Shown here piece by piece: positions 11,503 through 21,115 of a stretch of 64,000 nucleotides of DNA; within the stretch, counting starts at the first letter, position 1; each line of letters opens with the position of its first letter. The stretch spans positions 682,001 through 746,000 of the forward strand of contig JACGCK010000010.1 of the NCBI GenBank assembly GCA_014925825.1. Reading direction: 5' to 3'. The notes under the pieces were generated by a model. That model made no database searches. It saw nothing but the letters and a program-made list of their open reading frames with translations, and was not told where the DNA came from. This DNA comes from Pholiota molesta (Eukaryota; Basidiomycota; Agaricomycetes; Agaricales; Strophariaceae). The position numbers and the translations under genes are program-made.

Positions 11503-12231
11503 GGGTAGATTCTTGGGGGCTGAAGCAAGAAAGCCAACAGAGAAAGGCCTTTCCTAGCCAAAGATATACCAGCACGCAAAGAGCCCAAAAAGATGGGTAA
11601 CGAGGACTATCAATAGTCGTCAATGGACAATAAGTCGTACCCGATTCAGTCGCCTCGTGGCGAGGGCGTCTTTGGAGGTCAACAAAGAGAGACCGTAGAG
11701 TCGGCGTAGACAAAGCTAACAGGCAAAGAGCACAGAGAGTGTGAGAAGAAGGTTCGTCTGTTGCTCGTCTGTTGGCGTCGTCCCTGCCAGAATGAATGAA
11801 TGATCACTGATGCCAACACATGGCCGAGAAGAGTGCGTCAGATTTAGAACACGCACACAGGGCATGTTTGGGGGCTCAGCTGCGGTTTCTGAGTGTTTCG
11901 ACGGAGGAGTTGGGTGGAGATCGTTGGAGAAGGTGTATGTAAGTCAGGAGCAAGAGATAGGCGAAAGGATCGCCGTTCCTTTCCAGGTCGTTTCGCGCAA
12001 GAGTATTCGCCGCCGGCACTGTTGATCAACGCATCAGATCAACGCATCAAACCATCAATTGGCCGCCGCGATGCTTTCACATCTAATCTTACTTATCTCT
12101 GACCCAACCTTGAAAGCACCCAGATATAAGTTTTGTTAGGGCAATTTTAACTCAATGAAGTCTCGAGATAAATAACAGGGTCATCTCTGTTACCAAAATT
12201 CCGTACTTGCTAAGTACTCAATAACAAGTAT
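11503..12231. other. Intergenic, promoter of the DUF3433-like gene
   Basis: About 730 bp between that gene's start and the stop of the GNAT gene (both minus strand). The open frame that reads upstream from 11502 lacks an ATG, so it is treated as 5' leader. Nothing else is recognised. Confidence 0.4.
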
Positions 12232-13532
12232 TTATTCCTTGGGACTCTGATCTTCTTTCACCATAAGATACACATGCGGATTGCCATAATCACTCTTGAG
12301 GTCTATCCCACCACAGATGTGGAAGCCCAGACGTGTATATATCTTCACCTGGGGAAAGAGTTTTTAGTGCCCCAAGCTCTGGCGCTATCCCGAAAGAACA
12401 GCACTGGAAAATACAATTCTTGAAAGTTGAAGTACTCACGTCAACCTCGGTTGTGGTCTCCACCACCAAATTCGAGTGCGTTGCTTTTGCCTGTACAGAC
12501 CACCAACGTTAAGGTACAAGTTCCGATTCAGGGGCAGCACACGGGATGCGACGCACCTGGCGCTCTGCGAACTCAAACAATGCGCGTCCGTACCCTTTCC
12601 CTTGATGGCCTGGCAGCACCCCGAAAATGTGCAGATGCCAGGCATTTAGAGAGTATCCGGCACCTAACGAGTCTTCTGACATTTTTCCCATTGCGGGTCC
12701 GAACTGGGGTAAATGGGTTGAGTAAGAATAGAATAGGGTTTCGTAAAATTGAGATGAGTTCATGGTCGGGTGTGAGGGAAAAGTCGTTGAGATGAAGTAC
12801 GCACATATTCCGTCCACCACGTCCGCGTGGACTCAGGGATGGAGGCGAGAAACTGGTCCCACCCCGCTGCGCGTGCCTCCGCACTATCGAAGAGACCACA
12901 TCAATTACTCGTCCTGCAATCTCGATTCTCACCAGAGCGAGCCGGGAGCAAACACCGAAATTACTGGAAAACGCACGTGGCGAACAAGCTTTTCCCTGGG
13001 GGATACCACAGCGCCACACCCACGATATCTTCAGCAGCTGGCCCGAGCATGAGTGTGTGCACCGCGCCGCCGATGAGGGTAGCACGGATCTGGGCATCGA
13101 ATTCGGCGGGGGCGAGGGAGAGGTCGCCTCCAAGGAGGACAGTGGAGAAGGGGTCATCTGGGAAGGCATCAGTAAATACGCGGGATTCATGGTCTGTGAT
13201 GCGTTGATGGATTTCGAGAGTAGCATATGGATAGATGTGTAGGTAGTAGGTGGTGGAAGGCTGCTTACCTTTGAAAGCTTCGTCGAGGACAGTGATGAGC
13301 TGTTTCATTTCGGCCTCTGGGATATATTAGGTTGTGATTAGCTTGTGTGAGTTGAGGGAATGATTAGAGGGAAGAGGTGCTTCAAAAATGTATTTGGCGC
13401 TGGCAGCTTCCAAGAACCTAATCCTAAAACCTAAAGCGATAGATAGACCATACATATTTGCGTACCAGTAGCGTTTACATCGAGCGCCTCAATGAGTGGG
13501 TAAGTGGGCGATTCAGAGGCTGCAGAAGACAT
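12232..13532 (-). CDS. GNAT-family N-acetyltransferase
   Basis: Seven exons: 13466-13532, 13269-13316, 12977-13193, 12805-12883, 12557-12703, 12440-12490, 12232-12348 (241 aa, phases agree). The acetyl-CoA-binding motif is HLHIFGVLPGHQGKGYGRAL (about residues 162-181), matching the GNAT Q/R-x-x-G-x-G/A signature. The N-terminal DAFPDDPFSTVLLGG and GVALWYPPG strands are usual for fungal GNATs of this length. It transfers acetyl from acetyl-CoA to an unidentified amine or protein N-terminus, probably in the cytosol. The second intron (13194-13268) is 75 nt and reads through without a stop, so both spliced and retained forms stay in frame; splicing is preferred for the consensus donor gtaagc. 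Confidence 0.85.
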
Positions 13533-13967
13533 GGCTTCAAGGATTGACTGCAATATGGATGCTACCAACGTAGACCGTAAATGGGGTAGTGGATGGGTGG
13601 GACGAAGGAAGTTTCCACTGTCCAACAGACAATCGAGTGATTATATGTAGTATATGCCGATAACTCTCCACCGCTTCGAACTTAGTCATCCCTTCCAAAG
13701 CCGGTCGCTTGGCCAAGTCCGCGACTCCCAGGAAGTCGGAGACGACGATAATGTTCTCTGTATTTATCGATCTCTTCGGGACCGCCAGTCGATGTAGATG
13801 AGCTAAAAATAAAATGGGAGTCATTGCGACTATGTTATTTCAATGGCCTCTTTCCTTCCGGTTGATACACGCACCTCACGCTGTAGAGCAAAAATGTAGG
13901 ATGGCGGTCTTAACATCGTGTCGCTTTACATCTTAAGATGGATAATATATACACAATTAGATGCCTG
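13533..13967. other. Intergenic upstream of the GNAT gene
   Basis: 435 bp between the GNAT start and the stop of the next minus-strand gene. A 95-codon minus-strand open frame overlaps it, but it has no recognisable domain and no coding-style splice sites, so it is read as promoter and 3' UTR sequence. Confidence 0.4.
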
Positions 13968-15121
13968 TTATGCGAGCTTTGCTGCGATCATCATCCGCGT
14001 AAAGTCATCCAAGCCCACTGACTTGTCCGGCGCCGTCGAGAACATAGAAAGCATCTCCACCATCTATGCGTTTAAGTATATGAGGTCAGAAATCAAACTT
14101 GTCTGAGTAGTCCATAATCATAATTTAAGCGCACCTCTTCAGCCTTGATCTTCTCCTTCAGTACACCTGCCGCACGCTGGATCTCCCCTACCCTGATGCG
14201 CTGAGCAGGAAGGTTCTCGCCGTCACTAAGATCAGGGAAGAAGAGCGAAAAGGCTTCCAGCGCGGTTTGGCGCTGGCGTGGTGTGGGTTTGGCGCGTTCG
14301 GATGTGGGAATGGGGGACGAGGCGGACGCGCCGCGTGTGCGTCGTGTTGGCTTGCGTCGCGTGCCGCGTGTTGAAGTCAGGCGGAATTCGTCGTCCGAGT
14401 CTTCTGGGCTGGAGATGTCGGAGAGGGGAGACGCAGTGTCAGGTTCGGCGTAGGCGTCAGACATGTCGACATCCTCGTCGCCTTCATCTTCTCCTTCTTC
14501 CTCTTCTTCATCGCGGCCTTCAAGAAGAACAGCACATACTGCGCGCCAGTCGTCCCTGCTGACCCATTCTCCCTCGCCTTCCTCCTCTGCTATCTCGAGC
14601 CCAGCGGAAGACGCCAACGGATGAACATTTGACGAACGCCATCCGCCTGCTGCGTTCTGAAACACGCTAAGCACTTCGGGGTCGTCCGGGGGTAGGTCGA
14701 GGAGTTGCAATGCGGCTGGGATGAGGGAAAATGGAATCTGAGTTGGCTGTGAAGAGGGTGGCGAAGGGGTTCGATGCGGTGTGTCTTCTTCGATGAGAAA
14801 CCCACCGCCTGTTGGAGGTGCTGGTTCGTCGATGAGGAATCCGCCTCCCCCGCTGCTGCTGCTAATAGGATCGTCGACAAGAAAGCCGCCTCCAGATAAA
14901 CCGCTAGTGGATGGGATATCGTCATCCACGAGGAAGCCACCAGCACCTGGAGATGGGGGCAGAAATCCGCCTCCCGCCATTGTGGATGTAGATGCTACAT
15001 GCTGGGAAGAGGAGCGGGTGAGAGTGCGCTTATGCTTTGTGGCGGTGGATGTGAATGCATTGTCTATCTTCTTCTGGAGGAGAGTGGGGAGCGTGTGGAA
15101 GAGAGAATCCGAGGAAGACAT
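13968..15121 (-). CDS. EF-hand-like protein with five GGFL repeats
   Basis: Two exons, 14135-15121 and 13968-14063, with a 71-nt intron (360 aa). Residues about 50-125 contain five copies of a short unit: GGGFLPPSP, AGGFLVDDD, GGGFLVDDP, GGGFLIDEP, GGGFLIEED. An acidic region (EEEEEGEDEGDEDVDMSD) follows, then an Arg/Thr-rich basic patch. The C-terminal 80 residues (RQTALEAFSLFFPDLSD, KSVGLDDFTRMMIAAKLA) look like a degenerate EF-hand pair: helix-loop-helix spacing is kept but the loops lack the full set of Ca2+-ligating acids. The alternating acidic and basic disorder suggests a nuclear interaction protein; this is inference. I do not recognise the family by name. Confidence 0.72.
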
Positions 15122-15529
15122 GGCGTGAGACTTTCCAATCTTTTTTCAGTACATACTGTAACTCGGCTGCGCAGGGAAATCAAATATCTTTTTGTATAGG
15201 TAAGGCGTCCCTGCATAGGTTCAAATAGGCGCCCATACAGTAACAGAAAGTCAGATCGGCAAAATACGTGCCCATGCATAGCGTGCATGAGATATGTGAT
15301 TTCTGAGTAGATAGATACATATTGCTACTAGATGCCAAGATCCAGACGAGATAGGTAAAGATCTGGCCAACACGACAAAAATTAAGAGCCAACTTAAATA
15401 ACGGATAGAAGAGCACATATGGAATGGATGTGAGACGTTTTTTTCTTGAGCCGTTTCGAACCTTTTCTTATCCTCTACATCTTCCTAAAACCCAAATGAC
15501 ATCACGATTAAAAAACCAGAAACTCCAAC
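15122..15529. other. Promoter of the EF-hand-like gene and 3' flank of the glycosidase
   Basis: The part from about 15195 to the glycosidase stop is homologous to 49628-49990, downstream of the second glycosidase copy; both contain TGGGCGCCTATTTG. The duplicated block therefore stops about 75 bp short of the neighbouring start codon. Confidence 0.55.
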
Positions 15530-17450
15530 CTAGGCTTGACACCCTTGCACGTTGGCTTGCACACAATCCCGCCATGCTGCATAGAGCAGGACAACAAAGT
15601 TGTTCCCTTCAGGGCTGCCTGCCGTATACGGATTCCTATCACCCCATCCAAGGGGATTCACAGCGGGTGTTGCCGTTCCATTGGAGGTGATGTGTTGGCC
15701 GTTACCAAGAATCGTGCGGATGCCCTCGGCAAACTCGATGTAATTCTGAGCATCGGTAGCCGACAGCAGACCAGGGAAGGCCGAAGTGCTTGACAGCGTT
15801 GCGAGTCGGTAGGCGACGCTGGCCAGCATGGAGCTCCCAGAAATCTCCCCGAACCACGTTTGATCGTCGATGTAGTTTCGCAAGAGGCCCTGATCTGACG
15901 ACGCAAGGATTGCGCCGTCGAGAATCGAACGAATAACCTGGACGAGGTCGGTCACAGCCCCCAATCTCCAGGTTGATGATGCTGGACCTTCGTCGCTGAA
16001 TAAAGTTCGGGGTGCATTTACCACCGTTGCCAAAACACGCATTGTGCCTGCGGCAGCCCATGCATTGCCAGTGGACCAGATGCCGGGGTCGTCGCTGGCT
16101 GGACCCATGATATGTGTCCACAGACCAGCAGCATTTATCGGATGGGTTGTCGGTGGAGAAGGATCAGTGGCGGTGGTGTTTGCGACCAGAATCTGTTGGT
16201 ATAAGACGCATTGATCTGAAGCGGCTTTGAGAATCGTAGCATTATTTGTGGCCACGCCGTAATATGCGAGGAATGGGGGAGCCATATAGATGAAGTCGGC
16301 CCTAGATAAATAGTCGCCCAAAGTTATCAACAAAATAAGCGCCCAATGATCAGATGAATCGAACATACCAGAGCTCCGCATACTGGGCTCGATGCGAAAT
16401 AGCACCATTCCACCACCTCGGGGCGCCAGTCAAAAGGTACTCTGCCTCCGCAGCGACGGCTTGGGCGTATGTCGCATTGGTCATTCCTAACAACACAGCG
16501 CTAACGCCCAGGCTTGCGGGATCGCCAACGGCACCATCTCCGTCGCTCAATCCGTTAGGAGGAACCCCGATTACGATTCTCTGTTGCGCGTAAGTGAGGG
16601 ATGGCGAATCTTGAGGCTGGATCGTTGGCACTGGGAAAGGCGTGCCGTAAACCGCAACAGGCGCATCATAAAGCTCAAGCAGAGCCTCAGACGCGGTGCC
16701 AAACTCCCAGGAGTGCGATGGGAGGGATTCGGCGAGGGTTATAACACTATCGATGTCGAATCCAGGTGAAAATGGAACAGCGTCAGAGGACGAAGACGAC
16801 GCGGACAGGGCGTGGGATGTCAAGGCGGAGAGAAGAACAAATGTTCGCAGCGGCATATTTTTACTGGCGCGTAACATGATGTGGGCTTTCAACGAACTGT
16901 GTGCTAAGAGCGGGGGTCCTTGGTCGTTGGAATTAGAATCAGCACAAGGTTCTCTTATATGAGAAACGGGCCGTGCGTGGGTCAGTTGGTATCGAGTGAA
17001 ATCACAGAAGCGCTGGTGCGATGATGGGTTGGTATAATTCTTCCGAACTCCACAGTTGCCAACATGCTTTAATTTCGTGATTCGATTGCAGCGGAAGGCT
17101 GCGGAACTTCATCGGAAGTGTTCCATGCGAAAGTGTAATCTAAAATGGTCATGTATGTTTCAAACGATTACTCTTTCTTTTCAATGACCACAGTCCTTTT
17201 GCATATATATATCAAATAGTCCGCAGAATATTTACATTAGGTATGTGCTGTCGGACTTGGCTGAAGAGCAGACGCGTTTCCGCACAATTACTATTAATAA
17301 GCAAGTATACTCAATCGACATATTGAAACACTTCAAGGAGTGGACCATCTTCACTGCTTCAGGGAAGCGATATATGCTGATGGACTCTGATGGATTTGGC
17401 TGAATAACAGACGCGCATCGCGGCGTCTCTTCGCCATGATTTCTTATCAA
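15195..17450 (-). repeat. Inverted segmental duplication, arm 1
   Basis: Arm 1 carries the glycosidase at 15530-16877 with its promoter and 3' flank. Arm 2 is 47670-49990 on the opposite strand. Similarity was traced by eye through the 3' flank, both exons, the intron (TGATCAT/ATGGGCGCTT), the TATA region and about 550 bp upstream. The ends are approximate. Confidence 0.75.
15530..16877 (-). CDS. Secreted six-hairpin glycosidase (GH88/GH105-like), copy 1
   Basis: Two exons, 16369-16877 and 15530-16301, with a 67-nt intron (426 aa). A signal peptide (MPLRTFVLLSALTSHALS) follows a few N-terminal residues. The (alpha/alpha)6-barrel style repeats include GAPRWWNGAISHRAQYAELW, ADFIYMAPPFLAYYG, WSTGNAWAAAGTMRVLATV and a C-terminal GDRNPYTAGSPEGNNFVV. 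These are typical of fungal six-hairpin glycosidases such as unsaturated rhamnogalacturonyl or glucuronyl hydrolases, so extracellular polysaccharide degradation is likely, but the substrate is not established. Several N-X-S/T sites fit secretion. An ATG 15 nt upstream (MKAHIM) is in frame; 16877 is used because the paralogue starts at the same residue. Confidence 0.85.
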
Positions 17451-17720
17451 TAGTGTATGACTCCAAGGATTCGGCAATTTAAGAGGTGAGCTCCAGCCTC
17501 CAGGGAAGATATTTTGTGGAAGAGGGTCGGATATGCGAGGCCGCTATGAGAGCAAAGAGAGTACTTTCTGATTCGAATGAAATGAGCATTTAAGATCAGA
17601 CATAAGAATAAAGCAACATAGGCTTGTAGTAGGGCTTTGTTCGCGCTTATAAGTCTACGCAGCGTGCAATCAGGTGCAATCGATACGAACTCTATGCAAG
17701 CCAAACTTTGTTACATTGAG
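16878..17720 (-). promoter_or_regulatory. Promoter of glycosidase copy 1 with two related modules
   Basis: A TATA-like ATATAAGAGA lies at 16951-16960 (minus sense), about 75 nt before the start. Two related modules containing CTGCTCTTCAGCCAAGTCC-like sequence lie at about 17250-17290 and 17370-17425. The same pair at the same spacing precedes copy 2, so the promoter was duplicated with the gene. Confidence 0.55.
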
Positions 17721-18528
17721 CGCCAATCATTCCGGTCCTGACCTCGAGGCGACGTAACTATTGACATGTTGACACACGAGGTAGGTGCCACAAGCAGGAC
17801 CAGGACCTACAGGGACAAATAACTGGTCAACACAGTGATGGCATAGTCGACTGGTGCGGCCATCCGAGGCCATGATGTATTAAGTACTTAGCGACGCTAC
17901 GTATCGTAGTAACTGCAAATAGTTAATCGCAAGTTAGGTCCTAATTGAGCTCTGCTGCCTGCATGCAAGGGTCCGGGAGGGGTGCATCTCATGATCACAG
18001 CAGAAATAAAGAACTATTGAATATAAGCTTTAGAAGGAGTCGATAAAGCCTTCTCCAGCTCTCAAACGGTCATTTTGACTTTTTTTTTTTTTCATCAAAA
18101 AAAAAATTTGCGCGTGCCGCGCTTCTTCCTGCGGATGATTTGCGAAGGGGACGAGCCTCAAGATAGTGACTGCCGATGAAGACTCTGTAGCTCTGAGAAT
18201 GTACGGCACATATCTCTAGCCATTTTCCCTCGCTCTCATACAAGATAAAAAATCATCTCTGACTACCATTACTAATTTTCCTTATTAGCATTACCCTGAT
18301 GCTAACAAATTTTCCACTAGCAATTATATATTTGAACTGAGTATGTCAACATAAATCAGACGGATCATATTCTTTATTTTGAAATTGACATGTTTATGAA
18401 CAAGCTCGTCTCTCACAAAGGTATCCTAAAAATAGCATGGGTTGGGCGCCTAGGCCAATAAATCAATCAATATTGTGTTCGATATCCCTATCAGCGTCAA
18501 ATGTTTATTTGAACTACAAAAATTTGTC
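17721..18528. other. Intergenic, no gene seen
   Basis: AT-rich spacer. A T-run followed by an A-run (about 18078-18105) can form a short A/T hairpin. No coding region or RNA gene is supportable before the tRNA. Confidence 0.45.
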
Positions 18529-18613
18529 GGGCACATGGTGTAGTTGGTTATCACGCTCGCTTAGCATTTCTATGATTTGCGAGAGGTGTTGGGTTCAATT
18601 CCCAATGCGTCCA
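18529..18613 (+). tRNA. tRNA-Ala(AGC), plus-strand copy
   Basis: The only copy of the family on the plus strand. Acceptor GGGCACA/TGCGTCC, A5-C68 mismatch, anticodon AGC and an 11-nt intron after position 37. TTTTTTT follows within 3 nt of the discriminator A. Confidence 0.93.
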
Positions 18614-18848
18614 TCTTTTTTTGGACTTTCTATGTATTCGTTTAATAGCTCGAGATTCAACATTCTGCCAGCAGTGAGCACTGCGAGCCTTGAGGGCGGG
18701 ATCAGCTACATCATTTTAAATTTTTACTGTGTCAGTGGTATGGTACAAAACTTCTTATGCTTAATAATTGCTAGTCTACTTCTTGCTCAGTATCTAGTGG
18801 TAATGACTGCAGCTGCCAAGTTTCGACAACAGGGAACATTTAACTTAC

Positions 18849-20713
18849 TCAGGTGAAGAAAGGTGGCGGATACTTCCTTCCCGATGGGTGAATGATTATG
18901 CTCCGACGATCCGTGAAGTTCTCGATGTGAAAGCGGCCGTAGCCAGAAGCTCCTCTAAAAGCCGGATGGGTGTGAAAAAGCAGAGTGGTCACGGCGACAA
19001 ATAATCACTTACCCTAGTCCTACTAGCCCGTCTGCAGGTTCAGAATGGAGGGTTGGGCCATTGATACTGGTGCAACCTACACGATATAGCTATGAGATGA
19101 CTTTCATTGCACAGAGGTGCAACGTCTTACCGGCGCGGATACGGGAAGCAATCGCTTGTCCAGCAAAGATGTCGCTCGTCCAGAGCGAAGCGGCTAAGGA
19201 ATATTCTGAAGCGTTGGCCAAGTCCACCGCTTCATCGACTGTGTCAGCGACAGCAAAAACCATGACTATGATACCACTCGTCAGATTTGCACCCTACACA
19301 TGCAGCTTGATATCTCACCTGGTCCAAAGGTTTCCCGATCCCACAATCTCATTCCAGGCTTTACATTCCTAATCAAATGGGGGACCAGTATGGACTTCTT
19401 CCTGTTTGTGTCCCCCAAAATAACCTCAGCGCCGCTGGCTTGCGCCTCTTTAATCATGCCGACAATGTTTTCGGCTAGGGACTCAGTAAAGAGCGCCCCG
19501 ACGGGGGCGGTGCGTTCAGTGGTCGTATCACCGACTTTTATGGACTCGCACAGCCCTTTAATTTGCGAGATAAGCTCTTCCGCGATACCACTTTGGACGA
19601 TTACGCGCTCAGTTGACATGCATATCTAGATGGGGTCAGAGCCGGGTAATAAACCGAAAGTGAAGTAGATACAAGCTTACCTGACCAGAATTTGCTAAAG
19701 CTCCGAAAACCAGGCCCTTCGCAGCCTCCGCAATATTGGCATCGTTTAATACCTGATAAATACATTCTTTAACCAGGAACAGGCATGTGAAAGAGAAACA
19801 TACAACTGCGGGCGACTTTCCGCCTAGCTCGAGGATACAGGGTTTAAGGTGTTTGGCTGCCTCCATCGCAATAATCTTGCCTACGCGATCACCACCTGTG
19901 AACTGTTCCATTGTTAATTCGGTAGTCTTCAAAGCGCCCAAAAGATGGGAAATATAACGCACATTAACATTGCGAACAAGCGGATTGCCAATAATCTCAG
20001 CAGTCAGGGCAGCGGTGCCTTCGCGCGACATGGGGAGGAAGTTAAGGACGCCAGCGGGTAAGCCTGCTTCCTCCATTAATTCCACGATGATTGATTGGGA
20101 CCTTGGCGTAGTTTCTGAGGGCTTCAGAACGATCGTGTTCCCAGCTATAAGAGGAGACGCGATCGCCCTGACAGTGAGTGTGATCGGTGCGTTCCAAGGG
20201 GCGATACAAAAGCTGAAGAAAAGCAAAAGTCGTAAGTGAATGAAACCACAGATTTGAAAAGCGAAGCACATACACTACGCCCATTGCACGACGCTGCGAG
20301 ATAACCTGGGCGCCTGGAACAGTCCCAGACGGGAATATCTCGTCTTTCAACCTCTCAACCATACCCGCCTGCGTGCGCAATAGATTGGCCGATCCCATTA
20401 TATTGAACGAGGACCAATACAAGGGCGCCGCGACCTCCTCCGCCATGCACTGCGCGACTTTCGCGCGGTACTTGTCCGACTCGAGCAGTGTCGCCGCCCT
20501 CAGAAAGATATCGCGGCGGTCATTGGGGCTTGAGTGTTCCCAAGTCTTGAAGGCCTTCGCAGCGGCGTCCACCGCCGCTTTTCCATCTGCACTTGAGGCG
20601 GAAGCGGCTGTCCCGACGACCTGTCCAGAGAACGGGTTATGGACCTCGAAGGTCTCCCCGGAGCTGGATGGGCCGTAGTTTCCGTTGATGTAAAGCTGAG
20701 TTAACTCTGGCAT
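18849..20713 (-). CDS. NAD(P)-dependent aldehyde dehydrogenase (salicyl/vanillin-aldehyde type)
   Basis: Eight exons: 20274-20713, 19963-20212, 19804-19902, 19681-19752, 19319-19625, 19131-19265, 19013-19076, 18849-18954 (490 aa, normal ALDH length). Key elements in order: FCIAPWNAPITLTVRAIASP, the NAD-binding FTGGDRVGK, the catalytic Glu in LELGGKSP, and the catalytic Cys in ANSGQICMSTE, which is formed across an exon junction. Near the C-terminus are the AGCTSINGPTLHSEP block and SGYGRF. The pattern is closest to salicylaldehyde, vanillin or benzaldehyde dehydrogenases, which oxidise aromatic aldehydes to acids; in wood or litter fungi this suits lignin-derived aromatics, but the substrate is inferred. 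The usual FTGS serine is Gly here. One intron (19903-19962) carries TGGGCGCTT. Confidence 0.92.
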
Positions 20714-21115
20714 CGCAGTAAGCCTGATAGATGGTTCAGTGTGGGTCAAAGAAGAGTGGCAAAGTAGGAACACCTATCTTTATAAGCCGGGCTGTAAACA
20801 TCGCTGATGTAGTGCAATCGTCGCTGAGTGGCTGGTAAAGATAGACCTGATAATCATGATCATGATCACAGATCGTGTTATACATAGATGACGGTAAAAT
20901 CTCAGAGATCTTACCGAGATATTTTCAACTCGTAGATGACGTCCAAAATCTATGTATATCACGACAACCAATGGATATATGACCATATAATACAATAAAT
21001 AATATACAACAGCAAACCAAGAACAAGCAGGAATTAAACGTGTGTCGGATAGGATAAAGATAGTCGATGTCGATTCAGAAAAAAATGGCACGGAAGATCA
21101 AAAAACCTGAAGTCT
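20714..21115. promoter_or_regulatory. Promoter of the aldehyde dehydrogenase / 3' flank of SIN3
   Basis: 402 bp between the ALDH start and the SIN3 stop, both minus strand. It contains repeated ATGATCATGATCA-type sequence near 20855-20875. No gene. Confidence 0.4.

Noticed and set aside
11441..11713. Upstream reading of the DUF3433-like gene with a hydrophobic N-terminal exon.
   Set aside because: The frame has only a TTG at its start and ends in a stop unless spliced out of phase; MDHNLSTAQMG at 11502 needs no such exon.
13537..13824. A 95-codon minus-strand frame considered as an extra gene or 5' exon of the GNAT gene.
   Set aside because: No domain, not needed for the GNAT frame, which starts cleanly at 13532.
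18078..18105. T-run/A-run hairpin considered as a replication origin or terminator.
   Set aside because: Simple homopolymer slippage sequence; nothing else at the site supports an origin, and no gene ends there.
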